A stretch of DNA of 64,000 nucleotides from Haloechinothrix aidingensis (GTDB lineage: Bacteria; Actinomycetota; Actinomycetes; Mycobacteriales; Pseudonocardiaceae), in contig NZ_JACCKD010000006.1 in NCBI RefSeq assembly GCF_013450155.1, forward strand, positions 62,001-126,000, written 5' to 3'. How positions within the stretch are numbered: the stretch's first letter is position 1; every line of letters starts with the position of its first letter. A program made the position numbers and the translations under genes. Below, in pieces: positions 33,350-42,336 of the stretch. The notes under the pieces were generated by a model. It made no database searches, was not told the origin of the DNA, and saw only the letters and a program-made list of their open reading frames with translations.

Positions 33350-34012
33350 TCAGATGCTGCGCAGGACCGAGACGACGATGCCGAGGATGACGGCCGAGTC
33401 GCCGTCGATGACCTCGTAGTCCGGGTTGCGCGGCTCGAGCCGGACGTGGCCGTTGCGGCGGCGGTACACCTTGACGGTGGCCTCGTCGTCGATCATCGCG
33501 GCGACGGTCTGCCCGGAGTGTGCCTCGGGTTGTTTGCGGACCACGACGATGTCGCCGTCACAGATCGCGGCATCGATCATCGAGTCACCGCGCACGCGCA
33601 GGCCGAAGATGTCGCCACGGCCGGTGATGCCGCGTGGCAACGTCAGCAGGTCATCGACGTGCTCCTCGGCGGCGATGGGAACGCCCGCGGCGATGTCGCC
33701 GACCACGGGCACGCTGACGGAGTCGTCGGCAGGCTCGCGCGTCGCGTGCGGTTGCAGGAACGCCCGCACGTCGATCGGGCGCGACATCGTCGTACTGCGC
33801 CGCAGGAACCCCTTCTCCTCCAGGCTCGCCAGGTGCCGCGACACCGACGACGAGGAGCGCAGGCCGACAGCGTCCCCGATCTGTCGCGTACTCGGCGAGT
33901 ACCCGTACCGCACCACCCAGTCCCGGATCGTGATCAGGATGCGCTGCTGGCGCGGCGGCAGGGTGGAGGTGTCCAGGTACTCGAAGGCATCAAGATCGTC
34001 GTAGGCAGTCAC
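33350..34012 (-). CDS. lexA: LexA-family repressor (SOS-type, S24 autoprotease)
   Basis: A 220-residue LexA-type protein from GTG 34012. The winged HTH covers about 18-80 (PPRQQRILITIRDWVVRYGY, SPSTRQIGDAVGLRSSSSV), the self-cleavage site is Ala109-Gly110 (DIAAGVP), and the catalytic pair is Ser144 (RGDSMID) and Lys181 (ATVKVY). It should therefore be cut after RecA activation. The recognition helix reads SSSSVSRHLASLEEKGF where standard actinobacterial LexA has a slightly different STSSVAHQL-type sequence, and no GAAC-N4-GTTC box is seen upstream. It may be a LexA paralogue with its own targets rather than the main SOS repressor. Confidence 0.85.
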   Translation of the reverse strand: MTAYDDLDAFEYLDTSTLPPRQQRILITIRDWVVRYGYSPSTRQIGDAVGLRSSSSVSRHLASLEEKGFLRRSTTMSRPIDVRAFLQPHATREPADDSVSVPVVGDIAAGVPIAAEEHVDDLLTLPRGITGRGDIFGLRVRGDSMIDAAICDGDIVVVRKQPEAHSGQTVAAMIDDEATVKVYRRRNGHVRLEPRNPDYEVIDGDSAVILGIVVSVLRSI

Positions 34013-34185
34013 CCGCCGGATGGTAGAGGCAAGCACGCGCGGTCGAACCACCGGCACGCACGGTCAACGGTGCGCGGCTCGGCTACAGGACCTGCCCGGC
34101 CCTCGGCAGGCAGGGCCGGGGGTAGCCCCACCCGACGTGCCCCTCCGGATCCGGAACCCGCCATCGCCCGGCGGCGCCCACCGGT

Positions 34186-35835
34186 GTGGTCAGCGGTGTG
34201 GTCACCGGCGGGACCGGTGGCACCATCGGAGACGTGGTCGGCCCGCGTATCGCAGTCCCGGCGGCTGCCCTCCTGGCGCTCGCCGCCTTGCTGGCCGGGT
34301 GCACGTCCGGCGGAGAGGGTTCCGAACGGACGTCGCGGCCCGACGCGCAGTCGCGCGGGCCGGCCGGACCGGTGCCGCAGGGGCTCGAGCGGTTCTACCG
34401 GCAGTCGCTGTCCTGGGGCGACTGCGCGGACTTCGCCACAACCGAACGGGCCACGCTCGCGTTCAACGGACCGGATATCGAGTGCGGCCGGCTGACCGTG
34501 CCACTGGACTACGACGAGCCCGATGGTACGGAGATCACGCTCGGCGTGGTGCGCCGCCGGGCCGGCAACCAGGACGAGCGCATCGGTTCGTTGATCATGA
34601 ATCCGGGCGGGCCGGGAGTGGCCGGGATGCCCGCGGCGGCGTCACTGTCCCAGAAGATCGCCGGGACCGCGCTCGGTGAGCGGTTCGACTTCGTCGGATT
34701 CGATCCGCGCGGCATCGGGGCCAGCGAGCCACAGATCCGGTGCTTGACCGACAGCGAGCGGGATGCCGAACGAGCCGATGACGACGAGACCGACAACTCA
34801 CCGGACGGAATCGCCGGCCAGGAGGCCGACGCGAGGGCCTTCGCGCGCAAGTGTCAGCAGCGCACGGAGCACGGCGAGGCCATGCTGGCCAACCTGGGCA
34901 CGCGCATGGTCGCCAGGGACATGGACGTGCTGCGCTCCGTGCTGGGAGACGAGAAGCTGACCTATCTCGGCTACTCCTATGGCACGCGGCTGGGCAGCGT
35001 CTACGCCGAAACCTACCCGGGCAACGTGCGGGCGATGGTCCTCGACGGGGCCATCGCCCCGAGCAAGAACCAGGAGGAGCAGCTGATCGCGCAAGCCGCC
35101 GGGTTCCAGCGGGCGTTCGAGCAGTTCGTCGACTGGTGCGTGCAACGCGAGGACTGCGCGCTCGGCGCGGACCCGAGTACCGCGACGCAACGGTTCCAGG
35201 AGCTTGTGCGGCCGCTGATCGAGCAGCCGGTCCCGGCCGGTGACGGGCGCGAGCTCTCGTACGACGACGCGACCACGGCCACGGCGCAAGCGCTGTACTC
35301 CCGGGACCTGTGGACGGCACTGAACTCGGGACTCGACGAACTCACCCAGGGGCAGGGCACGTCCCTGATGCGGCTGGCCGACTACTACAACGAACGCGGC
35401 CCGGACGGGAACTACTCCACCACGCAGGACGCACACACCGCGATCCGGTGCGTCGACGCGCCCGCCGTTACCGACAGGCAGGAGATCCTGCGGGCGGAGC
35501 GCCGCTACGAGGAAGTGGCCCCGTTCCTCGACGACGGCAAGCCGGACGGGGCGGCGCTCGGACCGTGCGCGTACTGGCCCGTGCCGCACACCCTGGAGCC
35601 GCACCTTCCGGATGCGCGGGGCCTGCCCCCGGTGCTGGTGGTCTCCACCACGAACGATCCGGCGACGCCGTATCAGGCAGGGGTGCGGCTCGCGGACGCG
35701 CTCGGCGGCGGCCTGCTGACCTTCGACGGCACCCGGCACACCGCCTTCCTGCAGGGCAACGAGTGCGTGAACGGCGCGGCCACGGACTACCTCGTCAACC
35801 TCGAACTGCCCCCAGAGGGTAAGCGCTGCACGTGA
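34186..35835 (+). CDS. Alpha/beta hydrolase lipoprotein with TAP-like C-terminal domain
   Basis: An exported hydrolase of up to 549 residues. The likely start is GTG 34186 or GTG 34234; the latter gives a compact lipoprotein signal (LLAGC lipobox). The fold starts with LTVPLDYDEPDG, oxyanion region LIMNPGGPGVAG, FDFVGFDPRGIG, and the nucleophile elbow YLGYSYGTRLG. The TAP-like end has VVSTTNDPATPYQAGVRLA with the acid and GTRHTAFLQGNECV with the His. Such Streptomyces tripeptidyl-aminopeptidase and mycobacterial relatives cleave peptides or esters outside the cell. A Cys-rich mature region suggests disulfides. Confidence 0.9.
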   Translation: MVSGVVTGGTGGTIGDVVGPRIAVPAAALLALAALLAGCTSGGEGSERTSRPDAQSRGPAGPVPQGLERFYRQSLSWGDCADFATTERATLAFNGPDIECGRLTVPLDYDEPDGTEITLGVVRRRAGNQDERIGSLIMNPGGPGVAGMPAAASLSQKIAGTALGERFDFVGFDPRGIGASEPQIRCLTDSERDAERADDDETDNSPDGIAGQEADARAFARKCQQRTEHGEAMLANLGTRMVARDMDVLRSVLGDEKLTYLGYSYGTRLGSVYAETYPGNVRAMVLDGAIAPSKNQEEQLIAQAAGFQRAFEQFVDWCVQREDCALGADPSTATQRFQELVRPLIEQPVPAGDGRELSYDDATTATAQALYSRDLWTALNSGLDELTQGQGTSLMRLADYYNERGPDGNYSTTQDAHTAIRCVDAPAVTDRQEILRAERRYEEVAPFLDDGKPDGAALGPCAYWPVPHTLEPHLPDARGLPPVLVVSTTNDPATPYQAGVRLADALGGGLLTFDGTRHTAFLQGNECVNGAATDYLVNLELPPEGKRCT

Positions 35836-35944
35836 CCCGGTGACGCCCGTTATCCTGCCCGATGTGCCGTGCAGCGGGTCCGTGGCCGCACCGGGAACCC
35901 GGTGCACCGGGCGGACCGGGCGAGTTCACGGCACGAACACAGCT

Positions 35945-35960
35945 CTGACTTAGCTGACTT
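35945..35960 (+). promoter_or_regulatory. Direct repeat upstream of the htrA-like gene
   Basis: CTGACTT occurs at 35945-35951 and 35954-35960 (period 9 bp), 27 bp before the start. Direct repeats of this spacing are typical of response-regulator boxes, and mycobacterial pepD (htrA type) is under the MprAB two-component system. The resemblance is only in style. Confidence 0.35.
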
Positions 35961-35986
35961 TCAGGACTGTGTCGCATGGTGGGTAC

Positions 35987-37342
35987 ATGAGCGAGAACGA
36001 TCGGGACGCACATCAGAGTCAACCCGGTCACGAGCCCCCGTGGCCGGGCGGCGCCGGGTCCTACGGTGCCGACCACACCCAGCCGGAGCCCGCCGACCCG
36101 TGGTCGTGGCAGGCGCGGGAGCCGGGCGGGGCGGGCCAGGCAGGCGCGATGTACGGCTCCGGCTACCCCGCCTACGGCGGGATGCCTCCGATGCCACCCG
36201 CGCAGGCAGGCCAGGGCGCCACCGGCCCGCAGCCCGCGGGTGGCGGTGCCGGTGGTCGTCCGCGGCGGTTCAGCACCGCTCTGCTCGTGATCGTCACCGC
36301 GATCGCGCTCGTCGCCGGGGGTGCGGCCGGCGCCCTCGGCGGGTATCTGGTCGCCGACGGGACCGGGATCGTGTCCGGTAGCAGCGGGCTGAACCAGCCG
36401 CCGAGCGAGCAGACCGAGGACGCGCCGGAGGGGTCGGTCGAAGCCGTCGCGAAGAAGGTCAACCCGAGCGTGGTGCAGCTGCAGGTCGCCGCCGAAGGCC
36501 GGGCAGGGCGGGGGTCGGGTGTCATCATCAGCGAGGACGGCCACATCATGACCAACAGCCACGTCGTCGCGCCCGGCGGCACGCAGGGCCGGATCCAGGT
36601 GCAGTTCCACGATGGTCAGCGGGCCGAGGCCGAGCTGGTGGGCCACGATCCGACCACGGATGTCGCCGTGATCCAGGCCGAGGGGGTCGACGATCTCACA
36701 CCGGCTCAGCTGGGGCGTTCCGACAATCTGGACACGGGCGAGCGGGTCGTGGCGATCGGGTCCCCGTTCGCGCTGTCCGGCACGGTGACCTCCGGCATCA
36801 TCAGCGCGCTGGACCGGCCGGTGCGCGCGGGCGGTACCGAGGGTGACCAGGCGACCGTGCTGAACGCGATCCAGACGGACGCGGCCATCAACCCCGGAAA
36901 CTCCGGTGGTCCGTTGACGGACATGAGCGGCCGCGTTATCGGCATCAACTCGGCCATCTACAGCCCGGGCCAAGCGCTCGGCGGGGGCTCGCAGGGCAAC
37001 GTCGGGATCGGTTTCGCCATCCCCATCGACCAGGCACGCCGCACGGCAGAGGAGATCATCGACACGGGTCAGGCCACCCAGACCTACATCGGTGCGCTGG
37101 TCAGCGACGCCCGCGGCGGCGGGGTCCAGATCCGGGAGGTCCAGTCGGGGAGCCCGGCCGAGGAGGCCGGACTCGAGCAGGGCGATGTGATCACCGAGAT
37201 CGGCGATCGGCGCACCGAAGGCGCGGACACGCTCATCGCCGAGATCCGCACACGCACGCCCGGTGACACGGTCACGCTGACCCTCGAGGACGACTCCACG
37301 CTCGAGATCACCCTGGGCGGCAAGCCGGTCGAGACCGGGTAG
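35987..37342 (+). CDS. HtrA/DegP-type serine protease with PDZ domain
   Basis: A 451-residue membrane-tethered protease. A Pro/Gly-rich cytoplasmic part (1-95) is followed by one membrane helix (about 97-122), an S1C protease domain with His192 (TNSHVV), Asp225 (TTDVAVIQ) and Ser306 (PGNSGGPLTD), and a C-terminal PDZ domain (about 365-450, GSPAEEAGLEQGDVITEIG). It degrades or refolds damaged envelope proteins. Layout equals mycobacterial PepD/HtrA. The ATG at 35987 is chosen over GTG 35969. Its last 35 bp overlap the convergent phosphatase gene. Confidence 0.92.
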   Translation: MSENDRDAHQSQPGHEPPWPGGAGSYGADHTQPEPADPWSWQAREPGGAGQAGAMYGSGYPAYGGMPPMPPAQAGQGATGPQPAGGGAGGRPRRFSTALLVIVTAIALVAGGAAGALGGYLVADGTGIVSGSSGLNQPPSEQTEDAPEGSVEAVAKKVNPSVVQLQVAAEGRAGRGSGVIISEDGHIMTNSHVVAPGGTQGRIQVQFHDGQRAEAELVGHDPTTDVAVIQAEGVDDLTPAQLGRSDNLDTGERVVAIGSPFALSGTVTSGIISALDRPVRAGGTEGDQATVLNAIQTDAAINPGNSGGPLTDMSGRVIGINSAIYSPGQALGGGSQGNVGIGFAIPIDQARRTAEEIIDTGQATQTYIGALVSDARGGGVQIREVQSGSPAEEAGLEQGDVITEIGDRRTEGADTLIAEIRTRTPGDTVTLTLEDDSTLEITLGGKPVETG

Positions 37343-38987
37343 CGGATGCCGTCGCCGATCGGCCACTTCCGGTGAGCGACACGGTGAGCGTGTGTGCCGA
37401 CGGTTCGGCCGGGTGAAAGGTGACGTGGGCGCCGGTCCCGTCGATGACGAGGCAAGCGAGCTGGTTGCGAAACAGCGGCCCCGCGGTCTTCGTCCATCGC
37501 AGTGGCACAGGGGCGGTGCCGCGCAGCCGAGCGAGTCGCCGCGTGACAGCGGTGGCGACGGAACTCCAGGCGATCCGGAAGGCGAGGCGCACGACGGCAG
37601 GCACGGAATTGTGCACCGGTGAGCACGTCAGTTGCCACACCCTGCCGGAACCGCGGTCCGGGAAGTGTGCTTCGGCGGCGTAGCTGTGGTGCACGTCGCC
37701 GGAGAGCACGCTCACGGTGGCCGGTGGCCGCCCGGTGTGCTCACCCCGCGCGATCGCCCCGATCAGCTCAGCCAGCCGGTCGAAGGATTGCCGGAACGCG
37801 GGCCAGTGTTCGAGATCGAAGGCCTGCCGGACGCGTTCGGCGAGGAGCCCGCGATAACCACGGCGATCACAGGCACGCTCGTTGGCGGATTCGATGTGGT
37901 GGATAGCGTGCGGCATCAGCCATGGCAGTGCGGATCCGACAACTAGATGCTGGTAGTCCCCGCGCGTGGTGTCGCCGAGCCAGTCGAAATCGGAATCCGA
38001 GATCATCTGCCTGCGCCCGTCGAGGATCCTCCCGCAGCGCGTGTCGACCACCACGAGACGTACGGAGCCGAAGTCGCGACAGTAGCTGAACCGGACGGGC
38101 TTGACACCGTCTACCTCGGTCTCGGCGTGCTCGGCGAACCGCCGGAGCACCTCGATGGCGTCGCCGGTACGGCCGACGCTGCGCACCTGGCCGTAGACGC
38201 TGTCGGCGGCCAGCTCGTCCGGGGCGAGGTTGCCGAGATGCTGGTACACCCAGTAGGAGACCAGGGCGTCGCACTCCCGCCGGGCCCACCACGGATGCCG
38301 CGCCATCCGCTGACGCCACGCGCGCGAGGTGTTCCAATCGTCGTGCACGTCGTGATCGTCGAAGATCATCGCTGTGGGGACCGTCGACAGCAGCCAGCGG
38401 ATGTCCGGATCGGTCCACGTTTCCTGATAGAGCCAGGTGTATTCCTCGAATTCGGCGACCTCGACTCCGGGTGGCCGAGCGGTGTCGCGACGGGCCCTGA
38501 TCAGCTGACGGATCCGGGCCGAGGTCTCGTCGGCATAGACCTGGTCACCGAGCAGGAGAAGCGCATCGGGCCAGTCGGGTTCCGGCATGCCGCCCATCCG
38601 GACGGCGTAGGCATCGAGGGCGTCCGCACCGAGCGTGCGACGCCCCCGAGCATCGCGGTCGGCGGCGTAGCGGCAGGAGCCGAACAGCAGCCGCATCGCC
38701 GAGCCCTGATCGCGGCTGTGGGTCCGGATCCGGCTGTGCGGGTACCGGGAGTCGTGCTCCGGCCAGACGCGGGTCCCGTCCAAGCGCACGTCGTACGGGA
38801 TGCTCGTGCCCGGAGCCAGCCCCGTCACGACGACGAGCGCGTAGTGGTGCCCGCCGATACAGAACGTCGGGGCGCTCGCGCCCGCGACCTCCACCGTGCA
38901 GGAACGATCGGTTTCGAGCCACACGGTCGCCGAGGTGGTGTCGGCATACCGCAGGATCGGTCCCAACACCAGGTGTGCCTGAGCCAT
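37308..38987 (-). CDS. PhoD-like metallophosphatase (alkaline phosphatase D family)
   Basis: A 559-residue protein without signal peptide or TAT motif. The start at 38987 has AGAGGA upstream. An N-terminal fibronectin-like domain (1-90) is followed by the PhoD metallophosphatase: LLFGSCRYAADRD, LLLGDQVYAD, FDDHDVHDDWN, VVVDTRCGR and SVLSGDVHHSYAAEAHF, carrying the metal ligands. The lack of a signal suggests a cytosolic member acting on phosphodiesters or polymers. Its 3' end overlaps htrA by 35 bp. Confidence 0.88.
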   Translation of the reverse strand: MAQAHLVLGPILRYADTTSATVWLETDRSCTVEVAGASAPTFCIGGHHYALVVVTGLAPGTSIPYDVRLDGTRVWPEHDSRYPHSRIRTHSRDQGSAMRLLFGSCRYAADRDARGRRTLGADALDAYAVRMGGMPEPDWPDALLLLGDQVYADETSARIRQLIRARRDTARPPGVEVAEFEEYTWLYQETWTDPDIRWLLSTVPTAMIFDDHDVHDDWNTSRAWRQRMARHPWWARRECDALVSYWVYQHLGNLAPDELAADSVYGQVRSVGRTGDAIEVLRRFAEHAETEVDGVKPVRFSYCRDFGSVRLVVVDTRCGRILDGRRQMISDSDFDWLGDTTRGDYQHLVVGSALPWLMPHAIHHIESANERACDRRGYRGLLAERVRQAFDLEHWPAFRQSFDRLAELIGAIARGEHTGRPPATVSVLSGDVHHSYAAEAHFPDRGSGRVWQLTCSPVHNSVPAVVRLAFRIAWSSVATAVTRRLARLRGTAPVPLRWTKTAGPLFRNQLACLVIDGTGAHVTFHPAEPSAHTLTVSLTGSGRSATASATRSRPACRPG

Positions 38988-39123
38988 CGCACGGTCCTCT
39001 CGCCTGCGTGCCACCGGTCCGCGTGCGCGCTCGCCGCCGCGGCGGGAATCGTCTGTCGTGCCGGTAGGTCCACGGGTATTGTGGCAGCGAAATGCCGCCC
39101 ATCCGCCAGCGAAGTATCTGCGC

Positions 39124-40473
39124 ATGACCGAGCTTTCCAGTGCCCTGGACGTCAGCGATCCGGCTCTGCGCCGTCGACGCATCGTCGGAACGCTCGTGGA
39201 AGCCTTCGCGGACCTGATGGAGGCGGCCCCGGTCGCGTTCCGCACGAAGTTCCGCAAGATGGCCGCGTCGCCGTTCGCCTTCTACCGTGGCAGCGCGTGC
39301 CTGTTCTATGCGGATGTGACGCGCTTGCACGATCCCTGGGTCGATGAGCAGACCGATCGCGTGTGGATCCAAGGCGATCTGCACGCGGAGAACTTCGGTA
39401 CGTACATGGACGACGAGGGCGTGCTCGTCTTCGACGTCAACGACTTCGACGAGGCCTATCTCGGGCATTTCACCTGGGATCTGCAACGGTTCGCCGCGAG
39501 TATCGCCCTGCTTGGCTGGAGCAAGGCCATGCCTGACGCGGTCATCGAGCAGTTCGTGCGGACCGCCACGCACGCCTACCTGGACCAGGTACGCCGGTTC
39601 GCCGAGGGCGAGCGGGACTCGGCGTTCTCGCTGAACCTGGCCACGACCGACGGGCCGATTCGCGGAGTGTTGCAGAGGGCGCGCCTGCACAGCAGGAAGA
39701 CACTTCTCGATGCGGAGACGGAGGTCGAAGGGTACGACCGCAGGTTCCGCGATGGTCCCGGAATCCGTCGCCTCGACGAGCGCGAGTACGCGCGCGTGCT
39801 GGAGGCGTTCCACCGGTACCTCGAGACCATCCCGCAAAGCAAGCGAATGCATGAGCTCGCGTACACGGTCAAGGACGTGGTCGGACGCAGCGGTTTCGGT
39901 ATCGGCAGTGCGGGACTACCGGCGTACAGCGTGCTGATCGAGGGTGCGAACGAGGCGTTGGAGAACGACATCCTGCTGTCGGTGAAGCAGGGCAACGTGG
40001 CGGCACTGTCGCAGGTCGTCCCGGACGAGCATATCCGCCGCTACTTCCTGCACCATGGCCAGCGTACGGCGGTGTCCCAGCGTGCGTTGCAGGCGCATGC
40101 CGATGCGATGCTCGGCTATACCGAGATCGGTGGCGTCGGCTACGTCGTCTCCGAAGTCTCGCCGTACGAATGCGACCTTTCCTGGAGTGAGCTCACCGAT
40201 CCGGAGGAGATCCGGCACGTGCTGGACTACCTCGGCCGGGCTGTCGCCAAGGCACACTGTGTATCCGACTTCGATTCCGACCACTCGCCGGTGTCGACCA
40301 ACGTCGAAAGTGCCATCCGCGACGTCGTCAATGGCCGTGATGAGGACTTCTCGCAATGGTTGTGGGAGTTCGCGCGGGACTACTCGGACGTGGTGCGGGA
40401 TGATCACCGGCTGTTCGTCGACGCGTTCCGCCACGACGAGATTCCCGGCGTCACCGCCACTCGCCCGCGCTGA
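39124..40473 (+). CDS. DUF2252 family protein (kinase-like fold)
   Basis: A 449-residue protein. The hallmark is DRVWIQGDLHAENFGTY followed by LVFDVNDFDEAYLGHFTWDL, which resembles the catalytic HxDxxxxN and DFD loops of aminoglycoside phosphotransferase-like kinases. MAASPFAFYRGSACLFYADV and LSVKQGNVAAL support the family. Substrate unknown. It is divergent from the PhoD gene across a 136-bp gap. Confidence 0.88.
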   Translation: MTELSSALDVSDPALRRRRIVGTLVEAFADLMEAAPVAFRTKFRKMAASPFAFYRGSACLFYADVTRLHDPWVDEQTDRVWIQGDLHAENFGTYMDDEGVLVFDVNDFDEAYLGHFTWDLQRFAASIALLGWSKAMPDAVIEQFVRTATHAYLDQVRRFAEGERDSAFSLNLATTDGPIRGVLQRARLHSRKTLLDAETEVEGYDRRFRDGPGIRRLDEREYARVLEAFHRYLETIPQSKRMHELAYTVKDVVGRSGFGIGSAGLPAYSVLIEGANEALENDILLSVKQGNVAALSQVVPDEHIRRYFLHHGQRTAVSQRALQAHADAMLGYTEIGGVGYVVSEVSPYECDLSWSELTDPEEIRHVLDYLGRAVAKAHCVSDFDSDHSPVSTNVESAIRDVVNGRDEDFSQWLWEFARDYSDVVRDDHRLFVDAFRHDEIPGVTATRPR

Positions 40474-40500
40474 CACGGCGGCTGGAGGAGCCGTCCGCCG

Positions 40501-40527
40501 CGCCTGCCGGGGCTGCCCCGGCAGGCG
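40501..40527. terminator. 12-bp perfect hairpin between convergent genes
   Basis: CGCCTGCCGGGG-ctg-CCCCGGCAGGCG, 27 bp after the DUF2252 stop and 61 bp before the stop of the antitoxin-like gene on the other strand. Compact GC-rich bidirectional terminator. Confidence 0.75.
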
Positions 40528-40588
40528 TGATGGGCACGGCCTCACCGATGCCGGGCGAGGCCGCCTCGCTCCGACCGCCGGCCGCTAG

Positions 40589-40840
40589 CTAGCTCTCGCC
40601 GCGCCTGCCATCCGGGCGGTCCTGCTCGTCGTCTCGGTCCGGCTGCCCGCCGGCCTGCTGGTCACGTGGCTCATCGACCAGCATCCCCTTGGCCTTCCTT
40701 GCCAGGCCGTCGATCCTGTCCGAGTGCTGGCCGAACCGCGACTTCGCGGAGTTCGTGGCCTGGTCGATGCCCTTGTCGATCTTGTCGCTGTTCTTGCGGA
40801 GTGTGGATTTCGCGGCGTGTGTGAGTTTTCGAAGGTCCAT
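40589..40840 (-). CDS. MT0933-like antitoxin family protein
   Basis: An 83-residue, highly charged, mostly helical protein: MDLRKLTHAAKSTLRKNSDKIDKG, seen as KNSDKIDKGIDQATNSAKSRF and then HSDRIDGLARKAKGML, ending in a disordered Asp/Arg-rich tail. This matches the Rv0909/MT0933 antitoxin family (repeated DKIDKGIDxA pattern). The usual toxin partner is encoded directly next to it in mycobacteria; none is present here, so it may be a stand-alone stress protein. GGAGAA precedes the ATG by about 10 nt. Confidence 0.78.
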   Translation of the reverse strand: MDLRKLTHAAKSTLRKNSDKIDKGIDQATNSAKSRFGQHSDRIDGLARKAKGMLVDEPRDQQAGGQPDRDDEQDRPDGRRGES

Positions 40841-41165
40841 CTTGTCCGGTTCTCCTCGCGTACGGCACTCGGTCACAGGAGCCGAGTGGGTCGTGGTTCC
40901 TGCTGAGCAGGCCCGCCCTTCATTCAACTCCTTCTCGTCAAGTTCGCAAGCCGATGCACGCTCGCGGTCATGGCACGAGTCCGGGCGGTGGCTCGCGGAC
41001 GCCGGGGCGACTGGCCGCGTACCCCGGTACCGTCGCCGATAGGATTGCCGGTGACATCGGGTCGGCTCGCCGGTGCGATGCCGGACCCGATCGACCATGA
41101 TCGACATGCTATGCCGGGGGTAGTGGCGACAGTCGGCCCGGCTCGGCAGCGAAACGGAGCAACCT
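40841..41165. other. 325-bp divergent intergenic region (antitoxin-like / TerC)
   Basis: Contains the leaders of both genes. An inverted repeat ATCGGGTC-N20-GACCCGAT (about 41056-41091) and two GATCGAC copies near 41088-41104 lie in the terC leader. The conserved boxes of a yybP-ykoY manganese riboswitch are not evident. No gene or RNA recognised. Confidence 0.45.
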
Positions 41166-42191
41166 GTGCTGGATATCAGCCCGCTCACCTGGGGCCTCAC
41201 CATCGGCGTGATCATCGCCCTGCTCGCGGTCGACCTGGTCTCGGCAGCCGTGCGCCCGCACCGGGTGGGGTTGCGCGAGGCCACGATCTGGTCGGTCTTC
41301 TACATTCTCGTCGCGGTCGCCTTCGGTGTCTGGTTCACGATCCAGCACGGCGGCACGTTCGGCACCGAGTACTTCGCAGGTTACATCGTCGAGAAGAGCC
41401 TCTCGGTCGACAACCTGTTCGTCTTCGTCATCATCATGACGACATTCGCCGTCCCGGACCGGCACCAGCACAAGGTGCTGACCTTCGGTATCGTGCTCGC
41501 GCTGGCCATGCGCGCGTTCTTCATCGCGGTGGGTGCCACGCTGCTCACACTGCTGTCGTTCATGTTCCTGCTGTTCGGTCTGTTGCTGATCTACACGGCC
41601 GTGCAGCTGTTCCGGCATCGCGACGAGGATCCTGAGATCGATGACAACGTCCTGGTCAAGGCTGCCCGTCGCGTGCTACCCGTCACCGACGACTACGTCG
41701 GCGGGAAGCTGTTCGCCCGCGTCGACGGCCGCCGGATGGTCACCCCGCTGTTGATCGTGCTGATCGCGATCGGCAGTATCGATGTGCTGTTCGCGGTCGA
41801 CTCCATCCCCGCCGTCTTCGGTGTCACCGAGGAGCCCTACATCGTCTTCGTCGCGAACGCGTTCGCGCTACTGGGGCTGCGTGCGTTGTACTTCCTGGTC
41901 AAGGGCCTGCTCGACCGGCTGGTGTACCTCTCGACCGGGCTCGCGCTGATCCTGGCGTTCATCGGAGTCAAGCTCATCCTGCACTGGGGCCACGTCGACA
42001 TCGACGAGCGCGTTCCCGAGATCCCCACACCGCTCAGCCTCGCCGTGATCGTCGCCGTTCTGGCGGTCGTGGTCGTCGCGAGCCTGGTCAAGACCCGGCG
42101 GGAACCCACGGCCAAGGCCCACGCCGGCTCGCTGCGGGCGCACGCCGCCCGGACCGACACGTCCCCTCCGGGCCGCGGCGGCGGGCGGTAG
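41166..42191 (+). CDS. TerC family integral membrane protein
   Basis: A 341-residue protein with about nine membrane helices and the TerC signatures IVEKSLSVDNLFVFVII, GSIDVLFAVDSIPAVFGV and FVANAFALLGLRALYFLV. The membrane-embedded Asp residues (SVDN, FAVDS) are thought to bind divalent metals, and homologues export Mn(II), supplying exported metalloproteins, or confer tellurite resistance. GTG start. The C-terminal tail from about 305 is polar and basic. No ter genes are near. Confidence 0.93.
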   Translation: MLDISPLTWGLTIGVIIALLAVDLVSAAVRPHRVGLREATIWSVFYILVAVAFGVWFTIQHGGTFGTEYFAGYIVEKSLSVDNLFVFVIIMTTFAVPDRHQHKVLTFGIVLALAMRAFFIAVGATLLTLLSFMFLLFGLLLIYTAVQLFRHRDEDPEIDDNVLVKAARRVLPVTDDYVGGKLFARVDGRRMVTPLLIVLIAIGSIDVLFAVDSIPAVFGVTEEPYIVFVANAFALLGLRALYFLVKGLLDRLVYLSTGLALILAFIGVKLILHWGHVDIDERVPEIPTPLSLAVIVAVLAVVVVASLVKTRREPTAKAHAGSLRAHAARTDTSPPGRGGGR

Positions 42192-42336
42192 GTGCCCGAT
42201 GACGTGACCCTCGTGCCCCGCGGTGGTCCGGCTTCATCCCGCGTGCTCTCCGTACTCCTGCTGTCCGGCGGCGCTGTGCACGCTGAACCCGTGCCCAACG
42301 GGACGGGTCACGTCGACCGGCGCCAATCCCGCGGTC

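Noticed and set aside
34013-34080. SOS box in front of the lexA-like gene
   Set aside because: Only one half-site-like GAAC is present (near 34045) and no matching GTTC follows at the right spacing.
40841-41165. Manganese riboswitch (yybP-ykoY) upstream of terC
   Set aside because: The leader has an inverted repeat but the conserved internal loop sequences were not found.
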